From positions 557,095,136 through 557,159,135 of the forward strand of contig NC_081413.1 in NCBI RefSeq assembly GCF_030272615.1: a stretch of DNA of 64,000 nucleotides. Direction: 5' to 3'. Position numbers and translations under genes: made by a program. The DNA is from Cryptomeria japonica (lineage: Eukaryota > Streptophyta > Pinopsida > Cupressales > Cupressaceae). Under the pieces are notes generated by a model, which saw only the letters and a list, made by a program, of their open reading frames with translations, made no database searches and was not told the origin of the DNA. Of the stretch, positions 1 to 11,649 are shown one piece after another; position 1 is the first letter of the stretch; each line of letters opens with the position of its first letter.

Positions 1-695
1 TTGATATTGTCTGTGACATTGCCTCGATAATAATATCTAGATTTTGTACTGGAAGTCGGGGATCAACGGGATGAGGGGGGCCATATGGGCCCTATAATAC
101 ACAAACCGCCTCTAGTCTATCTTGAGGTATACCTAAACCCACACCCTGGAAAGGCTTGATGTCAAAGTAGTTGACATGCTTGCCCAAAAAAAACTCAGCA
201 TACAATTTATAGATGAAATAAAATGGGACATCAAGATTATTGTTGGGTGGTCTATCAAAAACCATCCACCAACGATCCCAAAAGTTTTTTACAATATCAT
301 CATTTTGACACCATTTGATGGAAAGTTTTATTTTTTTCACATATGTGGGTTGTCTAGTGCGGGGATTGATAAATAGTGCGGCAATATCAACATCGGATAT
401 CTCAAGACCCTTTACCTAATCATAGGTCAATCCATCCACATATTTATTCCTCATGGACTCTCGCCACAAAAAAATGGAATTGTGCTTCGCGATGACAGTG
501 TCTACATTATTCTTTATGGAATTAAGTGGAGCTAACATTGTGGCTGGACGAAGGATTTTACTGTAAATATTCGCAATGCCTCTCAATTGGTTCAAATTTT
601 GACCAATTAAATCTTAAATTGAAGGGGTTTGGTAATGGAGGGTTTGGTGGTTGTGGCGGTTGTGGTTGTTCAGGATTGTCATTGTTATCCTCCAT
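1..695 (-). pseudogene. Broken coding remnant, unrecognised, proline-rich N-terminus
   Basis: On the minus strand a reading frame opens with ATG at 695 and a run rich in Pro, Asn and Gln (MEDNNDNPEQPQPPQPPNPP). It shifts frame near 615-620, continues through a segment including NLNQLRGIANIYSKILRP, meets an in-frame stop near 414, continues as an 82-residue open stretch (340-92), meets another stop near 92 and runs out of the window on the left. The pieces line up end to end, so this was one protein of more than 220 residues, now broken by at least one frameshift and two stops. I do not recognise the family. The most likely source is a transposon or other mobile-element protein, given the surroundings, but no diagnostic motif is visible. 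Confidence 0.4.
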
Positions 696-1126
696 TTTAC
701 TTGATTGAAGTTGATATTTTTAATTTAATCAACACATTTCAAAGAACATTGTATTGCAAATGAAAAAACCTAATTTCTATTAAAAAAAATCAAAAAACAA
801 ATTAAAAAATGCAAAAATTTGAAAAAAGACAACAAAATCGGAGTAAAATCGTGCCTTTGCTCAAGAATTCGTAAAAAAAATGCCTTATAATTGGATATCA
901 GGTTAGATCCGATATCGAATTTCGATAGTTCGCGCAACCCATGGGTGAAAAATGAGCCACGGGCTATCCTAGTGGGTATAAAAATACCCATAGGGATAGG
1001 GTATCTGATTCCTATACCTTTTTCCGAGATATGACATATATATTATATATTATGTATTATATATTAAACAATATACGATGTATAATATATAATATATTAT
1101 ATGGATAATATATGATATATTATATT
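696..1126. other. AT-rich spacer, no gene seen
   Basis: This is upstream of the minus-strand remnant. Positions 1030-1126 are almost pure A/T with overlapping ATATATTATAT palindromes. I see no coding signal. It may hold the promoter of the remnant, but nothing specific supports that. Confidence 0.4.
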
Positions 1127-2476
1127 TGTTGGCAACAACAATGCAGGAAAACTGAGAGGGGGGGTGAATCAGTTTTCACCAAACTTATACAAATTAAGGA
1201 CAACTTCAGATCAAATCATCAACAACAAGAACAAAGATGAACACCACAATAGAAATACACATAACACAGGTTTTGGCGTGGAAAACCTACTAAAGGGAAA
1301 AACCATGGTCAAAACCTACCCACAATATGATGATACTCTACTGTAGTATGTAAAAATATTACAATGGGGAATGCACATGCATTTAGGCACAATGCCTAGA
1401 GCTCACTGCTCAAAACACCAGAAAGGGCTACAACCCAAGGAAGGCTCACTACCTTACAAAGATCGGACACCAATCTGGATTACATGAACTGAAAGAATAG
1501 CATCTCCAAATGCGTGATCACAGTTCTGGTTAAGCACACTTGTTTGCTCTACAACACTTATCTGCTCTTCACTACATAGTGTCGAAAGATCAGTTTGCTT
1601 GTTCACACACAATACTCTCTAATAACGCAGACACCACACAAACACCCAACTTACATGGATATTACACTTATTTATACAAATCATCAACCTTAACCTCAAG
1701 GTCGTTTCAACTCATAAGACCTAATAATAAAATTACATCACACGATACATAGATCAATATCCAGACCAATACAATGTTGGCAAGGACATAGTTCATGGAC
1801 CTAAAACAAAATCTCGAACATGCACCACCACCAAATAACTCACCAAGATCATCTGCAACACACTATAATCATCAAGTCCACATAAGGTTGTATAACATGA
1901 AGAATACCAGCAAACCAATAAAATCTTCAGTAACGTGCACAACAATCAATGAAGACCGGCAACAAGAATAGATCACGATCCCAAAGAATCAACAAGCAAA
2001 GTGAATTCCTCCACAACAATCGCAACAACAAGGATTACAAGAATCATCACCAACTCCCTTTTGGAGCACAAGAACACCAACATAACTTGCTGACAAACTG
2101 AAAGATACACTTGTGAAGTTTCAAATCATGAACCACTCGAACTTAGGACACACATGAACGTCCCAAACACTCTCCAAAATTCACACAACCTAATGAATCA
2201 ATTCTGAAGCAACACAAACCAGAATTCATAATTGTAATACAGAATCAACAGAAGAACCAGTCCTCATATCGGACCTCATAACTCGATCATATCACCTTTC
2301 GGAGTACTGAAACTCATGTTGAATCAACTGAAGATACTAAGCTCTAAATCCCTAAATTTGCATAAGCACATCTGCAATATACCAACCAAACCAACTCACT
2401 ACAACACTGAAGCACAAGAACACAAGAATATGTTGACATCAATGACAACACATTCCAACAACTCTAATATCCAACA
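1127..2476 (-). mobile_element. Probable solo LTR (Copia-like), minus orientation
   Basis: The segment starts TGTTGGCAACAACAATG and ends TAATATCCAACA, the TGTTGG...CCAACA form of plant LTR ends. In minus orientation it closes with a C-run and CTCTCAG just before the end (near 1150-1160) and carries a GGTTTTCCA motif (near 1280-1310), both also found at the ends of the LTRs at 10050-11591 and 16025-17343. No internal retrotransposon domain is attached on either side. The flanking 5 bases, ATATT and AAATT, agree at four of five positions, in AT-rich sequence where this is weak evidence. Length is 1350 bp. A solo LTR left by recombination is the best reading. Confidence 0.55.
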
Positions 2477-2500
2477 AAATTATATATATATATATATATA

Positions 2501-3585
2501 ACAATAATGGTTCCCACTTTTTTGCCACTTTTGACACTGAGATGAACATTTTTAAAATAATCTTCAACTTCCGAGAACTATAACTTTTAAACTATTAAGA
2601 ATTTGAAGTTGATGTAAATTAGTGATTTGTGGCATTTCGTCTCTAGATTATATATATATATATATATATTAATTTTTTTTAACTTTTCCATCTCCCTCGA
2701 AAAGTAATTTTTTACAGCAAACTACATTTTTTAAGAGTGGTGTGCCTCCTGAAATGCATAACTTTTTTTCTATAAATGATAAAAACTCAATTCTTTTGAA
2801 TTTTGGTTTGTAACATCAATATCCAGGGCTTGAAGTTGGTTTGATAGTGATATGTTGAATATTTTTCATTTTATTAAGTTTTGAAGTCCGACAAGTCATA
2901 ATTCAAACATAGGTTTGAGTTTGAACACACACACACACACATATATATCGAAATTCAAATTTATTTATTTTTGTTAGAAAGAAGACATCAATACCTAGGG
3001 CATAGATATTTTTGAGAAATTTTTTGAATTAGTTTCCTATTTTTCCCAATGTGTTGAATAGAGAAGTTCATGTTCGATAAAAAACCTCTGTTTGGTAAAA
3101 TTAAAAAAACAAGTTCATAATAAACTCAAAATGTAATAAAATTACAGTCATTGGAAAGCTTGCTTCATGGACTACCATACTACATTTTGGGTTGTCAAGA
3201 TCATTCCATTTGAGCCTTCAACCAGAGGTTTGAAGGTCAAAATTCTACAAAAAATGTAGAAAGCTTCAGAGAAGTGTAAAAAAGGGGGTTTGAACGAAGG
3301 GGGGTTTGAATGAACCCCCCCCTTTTTAGGGGGGTTTGAATGAAGGGGGGTTTGAGCCAACCCCCCCAATATAATTAAAAAATGAGATAAACAAGCATTA
3401 AAGGTGCTTCACTCGAAAAAAGGGGTTCAAGCGAAGTGGGGGGTTCGCTCGAACCCCAAAGGGTAGCTCATTCGAACCCCAAAGGGTAGTTCATTCGAAC
3501 ACCCCCACTTCGCTCGAACCCCCTCCAAATTTTTTTCCTTCCATCTCATTTTTCCTTCGTGGGTGAAAGTGGGAACCATTATTGT
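2501..3585. mobile_element. Non-coding element with 20-bp terminal inverted repeats
   Basis: Positions 2501-2520 (ACAATAATGGTTCCCACTTT) are repeated exactly in inverted orientation at 3566-3585. The 1.09 kb between has no long ORF and contains a (TA)n run near 2650, a (CA)n run near 2925-2940 and the G/C-run hairpins described separately. No matching target duplication is evident: the left flank is a (TA)n tract and the right flank is GAACTTACCC. It may be a MITE-like non-autonomous DNA transposon or a foldback element; the superfamily cannot be assigned. Confidence 0.6.
3283..3525. repeat. G-run/C-run inverted and direct repeats
   Basis: Repeats of the form G5-6-TTTGAAYGAA and their complements alternate from 3283 to 3370, so local hairpins with G-runs facing C-runs can form. 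A second hairpin pairs 3422-3447 with 3496-3522 with few mismatches; its loop holds two tandem copies of a 24-bp unit containing CGAACCCCAAAGGGTAG. All of it lies inside the element at 2501-3585. Confidence 0.7.
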
Positions 3586-3659
3586 GAACTTACCCTATAT
3601 ATAATATATAATATAATATGTATTTTATTAATATAATATTTCATTAATATCATATATCT

Positions 3660-4580
3660 GATTTGCTTGGGCTTTTGTCATGGCTAGATGTACTGACATC
3701 CAAGCCAAGCAAAAAGTCAACACCGATTTTTCATGCTTTTTGGGCAAGTGGAGAAGGTAATTTTTTTCATATCGCCACTTTTTGGCCCCTCATGATCCTG
3801 CACATACCCTTGCCTTACATGTTTTTATCTATAATGAATGTCCATGCATCATTGTCAAATACTATGAAGTAGGAAACATTGGGCTTGACATGAGACCAAG
3901 CCTCCTTGGGAGTCATTATTTGCACTACCTTATGAGGCATACAATTCTTAATGTATTTGACACAATTGACCACCTCTACACAAATTGTTGGAGCCATGAA
4001 TTAACATTGTAGTGTACAATAGGCCATCTCCCGAAAGTTTCTATTCTTCTACTCAACCACACCATTTTGCTCAGGAGTGTATGACATTATGTGCTAATGA
4101 ATAATATCTCTATCACGAAAGAATTTCAAGAATAAATCTAATTCACATACTCCCCTCATTATCTATGTGGATCTTTTAAAGGGAATGCCCTAACTACTTC
4201 TCCACAAATGTAAGGTTATTGAAATGTCAAAGAACCTCATTGTTGTACTTCAAAATGTACACCCATGTGCACTTTAAAAAGTCATCAATAAAGGTGAGAA
4301 CATACTTGGCCTCAAAAAATGTAGGAGTGGGGAATGACATGAGGTCACTATGCACCAACTCAAGAGGATCCAAAGCTCATGTAGTCAAACACTTGATAAA
4401 TGCATCCCTATGATGTTTTTTAAGAGAAAAACCCTGGCAAATTCCATTTGAACAAGAGACCTTAGGTATACCAATAACTAAATTTTGTGTACTCATCTAC
4501 TATAGATATATGTAATTCAAGTGCCCAAATCATTTGTGCCAAAGATTCTCTTAGAATTTGCATGAGTAATAAGGCATGAT
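3660..4580 (-). pseudogene. Copia integrase C-terminal remnant
   Basis: The minus strand contains YIKNCMPHKVVQIMTPKEAW (inside 3815-3997). This matches the Copia integrase segment of the form L-N-R-x-P-x-K-x-x-x-x-x-T-P-x-E-A-W that follows the catalytic core. The rest of the segment up to the protease region is translated only in pieces because of frequent stops. No intact D-D-E triad can be traced. Confidence 0.6.
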
Positions 4581-4581
4581 C

Positions 4582-5650
4582 CTAACCGAGAATCAAAACC
4601 ATCAAACCTATACAAAAAGGTTGCATGATCAATTGTTCATGTAGCAATGACCTTATCAAGATCCTGCATGATTGCATCTCTTGAATAGTCACATCAATAG
4701 GAGAGGATTCGACAAGACTTCCATCACCATGAAGGAAAATTTGATAGATGGAAATTAGATTATGTGAAATATCAAGAACAAGAACATCATTAATGCTAAC
4801 ATCATGCATCGAAATTGAGCATGTCTCCAAACTTGGAATCTGGGAAGAGTTCCCAACAACAATATGTGAAGTAGGGCTATTAGAAAGAGAATGAAGAAGA
4901 TCCATGGAATGAGTCATGTGATGAGAAGCACCAGAACCAAGAATCCAATTGCAATTGGTAGAGGACAAAGTGGTACCTAAAAGAGCTTGCCCTTTTCCCA
5001 AGTAAGAATACTTAGGCATGGAAATATTGTGCTTCCTCATAGCTTCCTTCAATGTTGCTAGTCTTGCAAAATAATGTGCATCGTTATGCCTAGACTTGCT
5101 ACAAAAGAAACAATTTTCCTTCTTTAACTTAGAAGATGATTCTCTTGAGTTAGGAGGGAGGGGAGTAGTCTTTTTATCATGCTTTACCTTAGGCTCAGAG
5201 GGAGTTTCACCACTTGTAGATTAGTCTATCTTGGGCTTCTTTTTATTCTTACCCTTGCCCTTGGAATATTGAGCCATTAAAGCACGACTCTTAGGAAAAG
5301 CATCTATCTAAATCAACTTGGCCTGCTTCCTAGTCAAATGATCACAAAAAGCCTCAAAGGAAGGAATCTTATGGCCTTCTCCAATAGCATCCATAGTGTA
5401 ATAGAAGGTAGAGGCAAACACTTGGAAGGAACCTCTAAGCTTAGACAAGATCAAGAAAATGCACTCCTTATCTTCTTTGGCATGACCACATCCTTTCAAC
5501 TGTGACAAAATTTACTTGAACTGTGCAACATAATTTCCTGAATAGTGAAAAATGCATCTGGAGAGAGAGAAATGAGACCAGATTCAAGCTACAAACTCCT
5601 AAATTAATTGACCTTACCATACAACTCTATAAGATTTTCCCACACCTAAA
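4582..5650 (-). pseudogene. Copia gag and protease remnant
   Basis: Open minus-strand pieces give a gag segment (5308-5508, including SFEAFCDHLTRKQAKLI, a UBN2-type gag pattern), a lysine-rich linker, a damaged zinc knuckle near 5090-5115 (CFFCSKSRHND, later ligands lost), then the protease start (4582-5052). The protease motif reads WILGSGASHHMT. The usual catalytic Asp of the D-S-G-A triad is Gly here, so the enzyme would be dead even without the breaks. Confidence 0.7.
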
Positions 5651-5651
5651 G

Positions 5652-5780
5652 TCACACTCAACAATAGATTATAGATTATGTGATACATGAAGATGTATGA
5701 GTCTTTTGCCTCATCTAATCACACTCAACAATAGGTTATGTGATACACGAAGATGTATGAGTTCTTTCGCCTCATCTATT
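5652..5780. repeat. Tandem duplication, ~65-bp unit, two copies
   Basis: A unit beginning TCACACTCAACAATAG and ending GCCTCATCTA occurs at 5652-5718 and again at 5719-5780 with a few differences. It lies at the gag/leader boundary of the minus-strand Copia relic. Confidence 0.75.
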
Positions 5781-6860
5781 TTGTTTAGATGAATGATATT
5801 GAGGGCTATAAAATTTGAGGCCCTATAGGGTCGATTGTTAAGATGTGGGTGGGAAAGTTATGCCAAATCTTGAGACACCACGTCCAACCACCAAGTCACA
5901 ATACCAGATCACCAAGTCCAACCATCGAGAACAATACCAAATAAACAATTACGAGCGTACAAGTCACATTCGTCACATGCAAATGTGTAGGAGAGAGCTA
6001 AAAGCAACACACAAGCCTAACCAAGCTGCAAAAATTTGGGCGTCGAGGTATAAAACGCACACAAAAAAATTCATAGCATCCATGTGGGACAAAAAAAGAG
6101 TTCGATGCCAATCTCAAACCCAACCATAGATGGGTCTTCCAAACGCCTTCTCAAAACCTGACGCAAGGAAAATATCGATACAAACTATAGTAAAACCAAA
6201 GTTGGATAAAAAAATGCAATGAACTCGACAAATAGAGAGCTTGCATGAGAGAATGGAAGCCCATGAAGTCCCTGTGATCTGGCAGCACAGATCGAATAGA
6301 ATAACACTATCAGCTGGATAATGTGAAGGTCGCAATCCAATCAATTTAAATGGCCAACTTCAACCTAGCTCATGTGTAGAAAGAGGCCTTGGTGAAACAA
6401 ACAATCCAAGAACCAAGGAAACTTTGCATCAAAAAAATAAGGAAAAAACTATGATTGGACACTGCTTGATCATAATCTTGCAATAGAGGTTTGAAACTCA
6501 CGTTAGTCACATAATACACCTCCAATTTAGAGTAAATTATGCCAACCAATAAGCCATAAAACCACAAGCCTACACACAAAAGCAACTTGTGATGGAAAAA
6601 CAAATCTCATTGATCAAGAGATCTCTGTGTAGTCCATACTATGATACACTGTAATGTGAATGTGATGAATCGCCACAAAATGTCTATAGATGAGAGAAAA
6701 TTATCACTCTACAAATGAATTGAATAATAATCTAGGAATAAAATTAGATTTTGTATCAATTATATGACACAATAATTGCCAAAATAATGTTTGCACTGGA
6801 AAAAACAATCAAACCTCAAACCTAGCAAAAACTCAATTGCCTAGAAAGGGTTGCAGTTGG

Positions 6861-6877
6861 AATCGCTTTGATACTGG
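6861..6877 (-). promoter_or_regulatory. Primer-binding site of the minus-strand Copia relic
   Basis: On the minus strand the bases immediately downstream of the LTR read CCAGTATCAAAGCGATT. This resembles the plant initiator-Met tRNA primer site (TGGTATCAGAGC type) with a few substitutions. Its abutment to the LTR end supports both calls. Confidence 0.65.
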
Positions 6878-7170
6878 TGTTGATGCACCCATGAGTCTGT
6901 GTTGCAAGCCAAACAAACCTTCACAAAAGCAAAGAGGAAGCTACATGAGAGAAGCTATTTCACCATTCAATGAACAAATACATTGATGAGAATGAGTTGT
7001 TGTACACTATACAAACCCCATGCTTATAAAGAAGAAAAGAAGAGAGAATAGTATGTGATAAGGATTGATGTACCAATCAAGATAAGAGTAGAATACAACT
7101 ATATATACAACTAAATAATATTTCTTGAGTAACATTAAGAAATTGTGCACAGTAAAAACGTACACCAACA
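6878..7170 (-). repeat. 5' LTR of the Copia relic (293 bp)
   Basis: Bounded by TGTTGATG at 6878 and CACCAACA at 7170, it shows the inverted TGTTG...CAACA ends of an LTR. A TATA-like TATATATAC lies at 7100-7110. The primer-binding site adjoins its left edge. No partner LTR was found at the other end of the relic. Confidence 0.65.
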
Positions 7171-7661
<491 letters not shown>

Positions 7662-7697
7662 TAGTAACACCTACAACACAACATGTACTTGACATTA

Positions 7698-8300
7698 AAT
7701 GAGTTTGGGTTATGGTTATAGTTACATATAGGGTCTCAGTTGGGGTTACAATTAGAATTAGTGTTAGTTTTAGGGTTAGGATATGAATAGGGTTAGAATT
7801 GGGGTTAGTGTTGGCATTACTTGGTTTAGGGTTAGGGTTTGAGTTAAAGTTAGAGTTAGTTTTAAGGTTGGGTTAGGTTTAGGTTTAGAGTTACGTTTAC
7901 ATTTAGGTTTAAGGTTAGGTTTATAATTAAAATTTGTGTTTGTTTTAGAATTATAATTGGGGTTAAAGTTATAAGTAGTGTTAGAGTTAGGTTTAGGGTT
8001 ATCGATAGTGTTAGAGATAGATTTAGAGTTAGGGTTGGGGTAAGAAATAATGTTAGTGTAAAGCTTAAGGTTAGGATTAGAGTTAAGGTTAAGTTCAAGG
8101 TTAGAGTTAGAGTTAGAATTAGTGTTAATTTTAGGGTTGGGCTACAATTAGAGTTAGAACTATAATTGGTTTTAGAGTTACGTTTGATTTTAGGGTTAGG
8201 GTTGCAATTAGAACTAGTGTTAGTGTTATAACTATGGTTAGAGTTAAGGTTAGGGTTAGAGTAATAGATAGAATTAGAGTTAGGGTTGGGGTTATAGATA
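7698..8300. repeat. Degenerate telomere-like array (GTTAGG/TTAGGG variants)
   Basis: About 600 bp of imperfect hexamer-like units such as GTTAGG, GTTAGA, TTTAGG and GTTGGG in one orientation. Short stretches match TTAGGGTTAGGGTTT, close to but not the perfect plant telomere unit TTTAGGG. Further scattered units occur near 9000-9050 and 17718-17760. It is not a functional telomere; it is an interstitial, decayed array. Confidence 0.75.
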
Positions 8301-9813
8301 TCATAATTAAAATTATTTACAAAGTCTAACTAAATAAAGCAACACATGAGCTCAAATGACCTAAATTCCCTCATAAGTAAGAATTCACATTTAACTAAAA
8401 GAAAATAATTCCTCTAACAACATAAAATTGAAAAGGAAAGAACACACAAAAACCAAATGATCTAAAATGCAAATCAAATCATATGAGTTTAACTAACTTA
8501 TAATTAAGGATTCAAATATTTTTGGCTTCCATTATATTCATTTTTTTATGATGTTTCTAAAGTTAAATAATTCTTACAAAATATCTAATAAGTATGCAAT
8601 CTAAAAAATGAGGATTCATTCTCTAATATAGGGAGAATACCAGAGGAGATGGGAAATATGCATGCCTATTTATTACAATTATCTTTCTTAATCCTAATGT
8701 TTATGATTTATTCAAATGTATTTATTAGTGCAATTGAGGAGGATTAAAAAATTGATCCCTTACATAATCAACAAATCAATCATTTTTAATCTCATAAAAA
8801 ATAAAAATAAAAAGTCACCAATTCATAATTAGACTATTTTTAACCAACTCATGAGATAAGTGATATGTATTTAAAAATATAGGTGTGAATACTTATTACC
8901 TAACCTACACAAAATATTTAGAATATAATAGAAATAAAGACTTTTAACATTCACAAGACCAAAGATAATTGTTTATAAAAATTACTTTATAATGCAAAGG
9001 TTAGAGATAGATTCAAAGAGGATTAAGGTTAGAAATAGTGTCAATGTTTGTTAGGATTAAAGTGTTGTCTACCTTGTAAATCTTATGACATGGTTTTAAA
9101 ATGCTTGGAAAGTGTCCTAAGGCATTTAGAGTGTATAGGGAAAATATGTTGTAATATTATATTACTATTATCCAAGCTCTTAGCCCTTAGCCAACTCCCA
9201 AATCCAAATACCCACTCCCACAACACAAGATCTCTAAACTCCTAATCTATTGACAACATAATGTCCACTACTACCTCCTCTAACATCTTCCTCTTCCTCA
9301 ACTTCAAATAATTCACCACCTATTTTCCATTACCTCAAATACCAACCCCTCTCAAACAAGCCCTGACAATAGAAGCCATGACAAATTACCACCACAAAGC
9401 TTCCCAACACACTCAAGAAATAAAGTTTGAACATAACAATCAATTTAATAATTGCAAAGCCTCTTCCTCAAATTCAAAGAATTCAAAACCTATTTTCCTT
9501 TACCTCAACAACCAACCCCTTCCAAACAAGCCCAGATAATAGAAGCCCTTGGTGTGCATTGGGTGCGTCGAAGAGGGATGGAATGTCAATTAGGGGAAAA
9601 AATTGATCTATTTTTCGCATGAATTTGTGTAGTACATGAGCTCAATTAGGAGGTCATTTAACAAATGACATTGTTTGTGCAATAGGAGTATCAATGAAGA
9701 ATTGATTCCTTTAAATCAATTACACATCCACTTAAAGGTATCAAAACACAACTACAACAAAGATTTTAAATCAAAAAGGTGATCAAGCTCCATTATCAAT
9801 GGGCTCATGTTGT

Positions 9814-9820
<7 letters not shown>
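8301..9820. other. AT-rich spacer with a diverged ~90-bp duplication
   Basis: There is no supported gene. Two related blocks at about 9285-9378 and 9456-9548 share CTTCCTCAA..TTCAAA.AATTCA, ACCTATTTTCC.TTACCTCAA and CAAACAAGCCC.GA.AATAGAAGCC, so they are an old duplication. The rest is unremarkable. Confidence 0.5.
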
Positions 9821-9878
<58 letters not shown>

Positions 9879-10044
9879 AATATGGGGAGACAAAGAGACC
9901 AAGAGTTATGGATGAAGAGGTATAGAAATAGAGAAAGAGGGAGATAGAAGAATAAATAGAGGGAGACATGTATAGAGATAAAGGGAGGAGAGGAAGATAG
10001 AGCTAAAGATGAAGATAGAGCAACAAATGAAGAGAGACAAATAT
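9821..10044. repeat. (AG)n microsatellite and derived purine-rich tract, left part
   Basis: Perfect AG repeats run from 9821 to 9876 and grade into GA-rich, AGATA- and GGGAGA-containing sequence up to the Copia target duplication at 10045-10049. The same kind of tract resumes on the far side of the insertion at 17344. Confidence 0.85.
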
Positions 10045-10049
10045 ATAAA

Positions 10050-11591
10050 TGTTAAAAATCCACCAAAGTTGGTGGTCTGAATGGAATCTAGTCCAGACAT
10101 AATCCTGTAGTGTTGCAAGTTTCTTTGTCTAGTGTTTGGTCTTGCTATTGAGTTTGATGCATTTGTGTTGGTGAGATATCTCTGGAAAAGTTACAATTGT
10201 GGCAAGTTTAATATGAAGGATATACTATTTAATGTCCATTGGTGGAATTCTTTGCATTTCTCTGGATGGTAAAGATTATGTTCTGAATATATATTGTATG
10301 TGCTCTATGGATGTTCCATCAACTGGTTTATTCGTTTGTGGATTACAAAAGTTTGTCGTTACCGTTCTTTGACAATAAGTGGATCTATCAAACTATTCCA
10401 AAAAGTGCTTGGTGGCCTTTGAATATGTTGAATCTTATGTTGTGGTTTGGTGGATGTGTTTATTTGGTTTGTGCGGTATTTCAATTTAATTCTCTGGCGG
10501 TGTTTATGTTCTGCAAGTGAGTTATTTTGGTTTGTCCTCGATATATTCAGTTGTGTTTTGTTTTACCATGTCCAGTTGGACTATATTGTTTGCATCATGT
10601 CTTTTGGTCTATATATGAATTGGAAGATGAGTTAGAATATTATTATGGGTCTCATCATGGTGTGTGGAGATTTGTGTTAGGTAATTTGCTTTGGAAGATG
10701 TTTTTTGGTTGACTGATTGCTAAGTTGTATTGCTTATCTATTTATTGTGTTTGGTGGTGACTTTGGAGGATGTGTTAACATGTGTGGTTCATTGGATTTG
10801 ACTTCGAAGGATGTATTATGATAGATTTGGTTCCCCTCTTTATCCTAGAGTGGACCAGTCCAGGTGGCTTATTTTGTGCAATATGTTTATTTTGATTATG
10901 TTTGACTCTTAATTAGGTTTTTGATGATCTAACTTGTATTTAAGGAGTGTAGATATATGAGTTGAGTGTGTGATGATGGATTATAGATTGTGAATTTATG
11001 AGAAGTGAATGTGAATTAGGTGCAAGCAGATTTAATACTGCAGATGTGTGAAAATTAGTTTGTTAAGAGCTTTGAATTTGATACATTCAATGAGATAGTG
11101 TGCTAAGACAGTGATAGTTGTCAGAGATGTTTGTCATTATATTGGAAACTTGACACAGAGGTTCAAGGACAAATTCATGATCAGGAGATTCCTCTCATAT
11201 CAGTTTTTCTATTTCATTTATTGCTAAAAGGCAATGAGTCCTTTAGCAACACTTTGTATCTTACCCGAAAGCAGTGTGCCTTAGTTGTGCAAGTTCATGT
11301 ATATTTCCCTAAGGTAGTGCACCTCAGTCTTGCAAGTCCATTAGGTTCATTATGCTCCTTGGTAGTGAGCCTAAAACATTGTAATCATTTTATTTATATT
11401 TTGAGCATGATTCTCACTGTGGTCATTATTTTTCCTTGATTGGGTTTTCCATGTAAATCTGGCATTCATGTATTGATTGTTGATGTTTTTTCAAAATTGT
11501 TGTAGAATGGTTAAATGTTGTTTATAATCGATTTGTTTTAGAATATCTAAACTGATTTGTCCCCCCTCTCAGTCTTAACATGGGTTCAACA
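10050..11591 (+). repeat. 5' LTR of the Copia element (1542 bp)
   Basis: It starts TGTTAAAAATCC and ends GGGTTCAACA, next to the primer-binding site. It matches the 3' LTR at 16025-17343 along its length; shared landmarks include GATGCATTTGTGTTGGTGA and GGGTTTTCCATGTAAATCTG. About 250 bp at roughly 11160-11430 are absent from the 3' copy. The short reading frames inside it are not genes. Confidence 0.9.
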
Positions 11592-11592
11592 A

Positions 11593-11605
11593 TTGATATT
11601 AGAAC
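11593..11605 (+). promoter_or_regulatory. Degenerate primer-binding site
   Basis: TTGATATTAGAAC directly follows the 5' LTR and corresponds to the initiator-Met tRNA primer site TTGGTATCAGAGC with three substitutions. Confidence 0.75.
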
Positions 11606-11649
11606 AAAGTTCCTCTTAGAAGAGCTTAACCACTTGAGGTAGATCTAGA

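Larger units (their letters stand above)
3660..7170 (-). mobile_element. Copia retrotransposon relic, minus strand, 3' end lost
   Basis: Reading leftwards from 7170 there is a 293-bp LTR, a primer-binding site, a leader of about 1.2 kb, gag, a zinc-knuckle remnant, protease and the C-terminal part of integrase. The relic stops near 3660 before any reverse transcriptase or RNase H, and no second LTR is present. The order gag-protease-integrase places it in Ty1/Copia. Many stops and frameshifts show an old, inactive copy. Confidence 0.75.

Noticed and set aside
7862-8098. 78-residue frame of repeating Leu-Thr
   Set aside because: It is the telomere-like array read on the minus strand.
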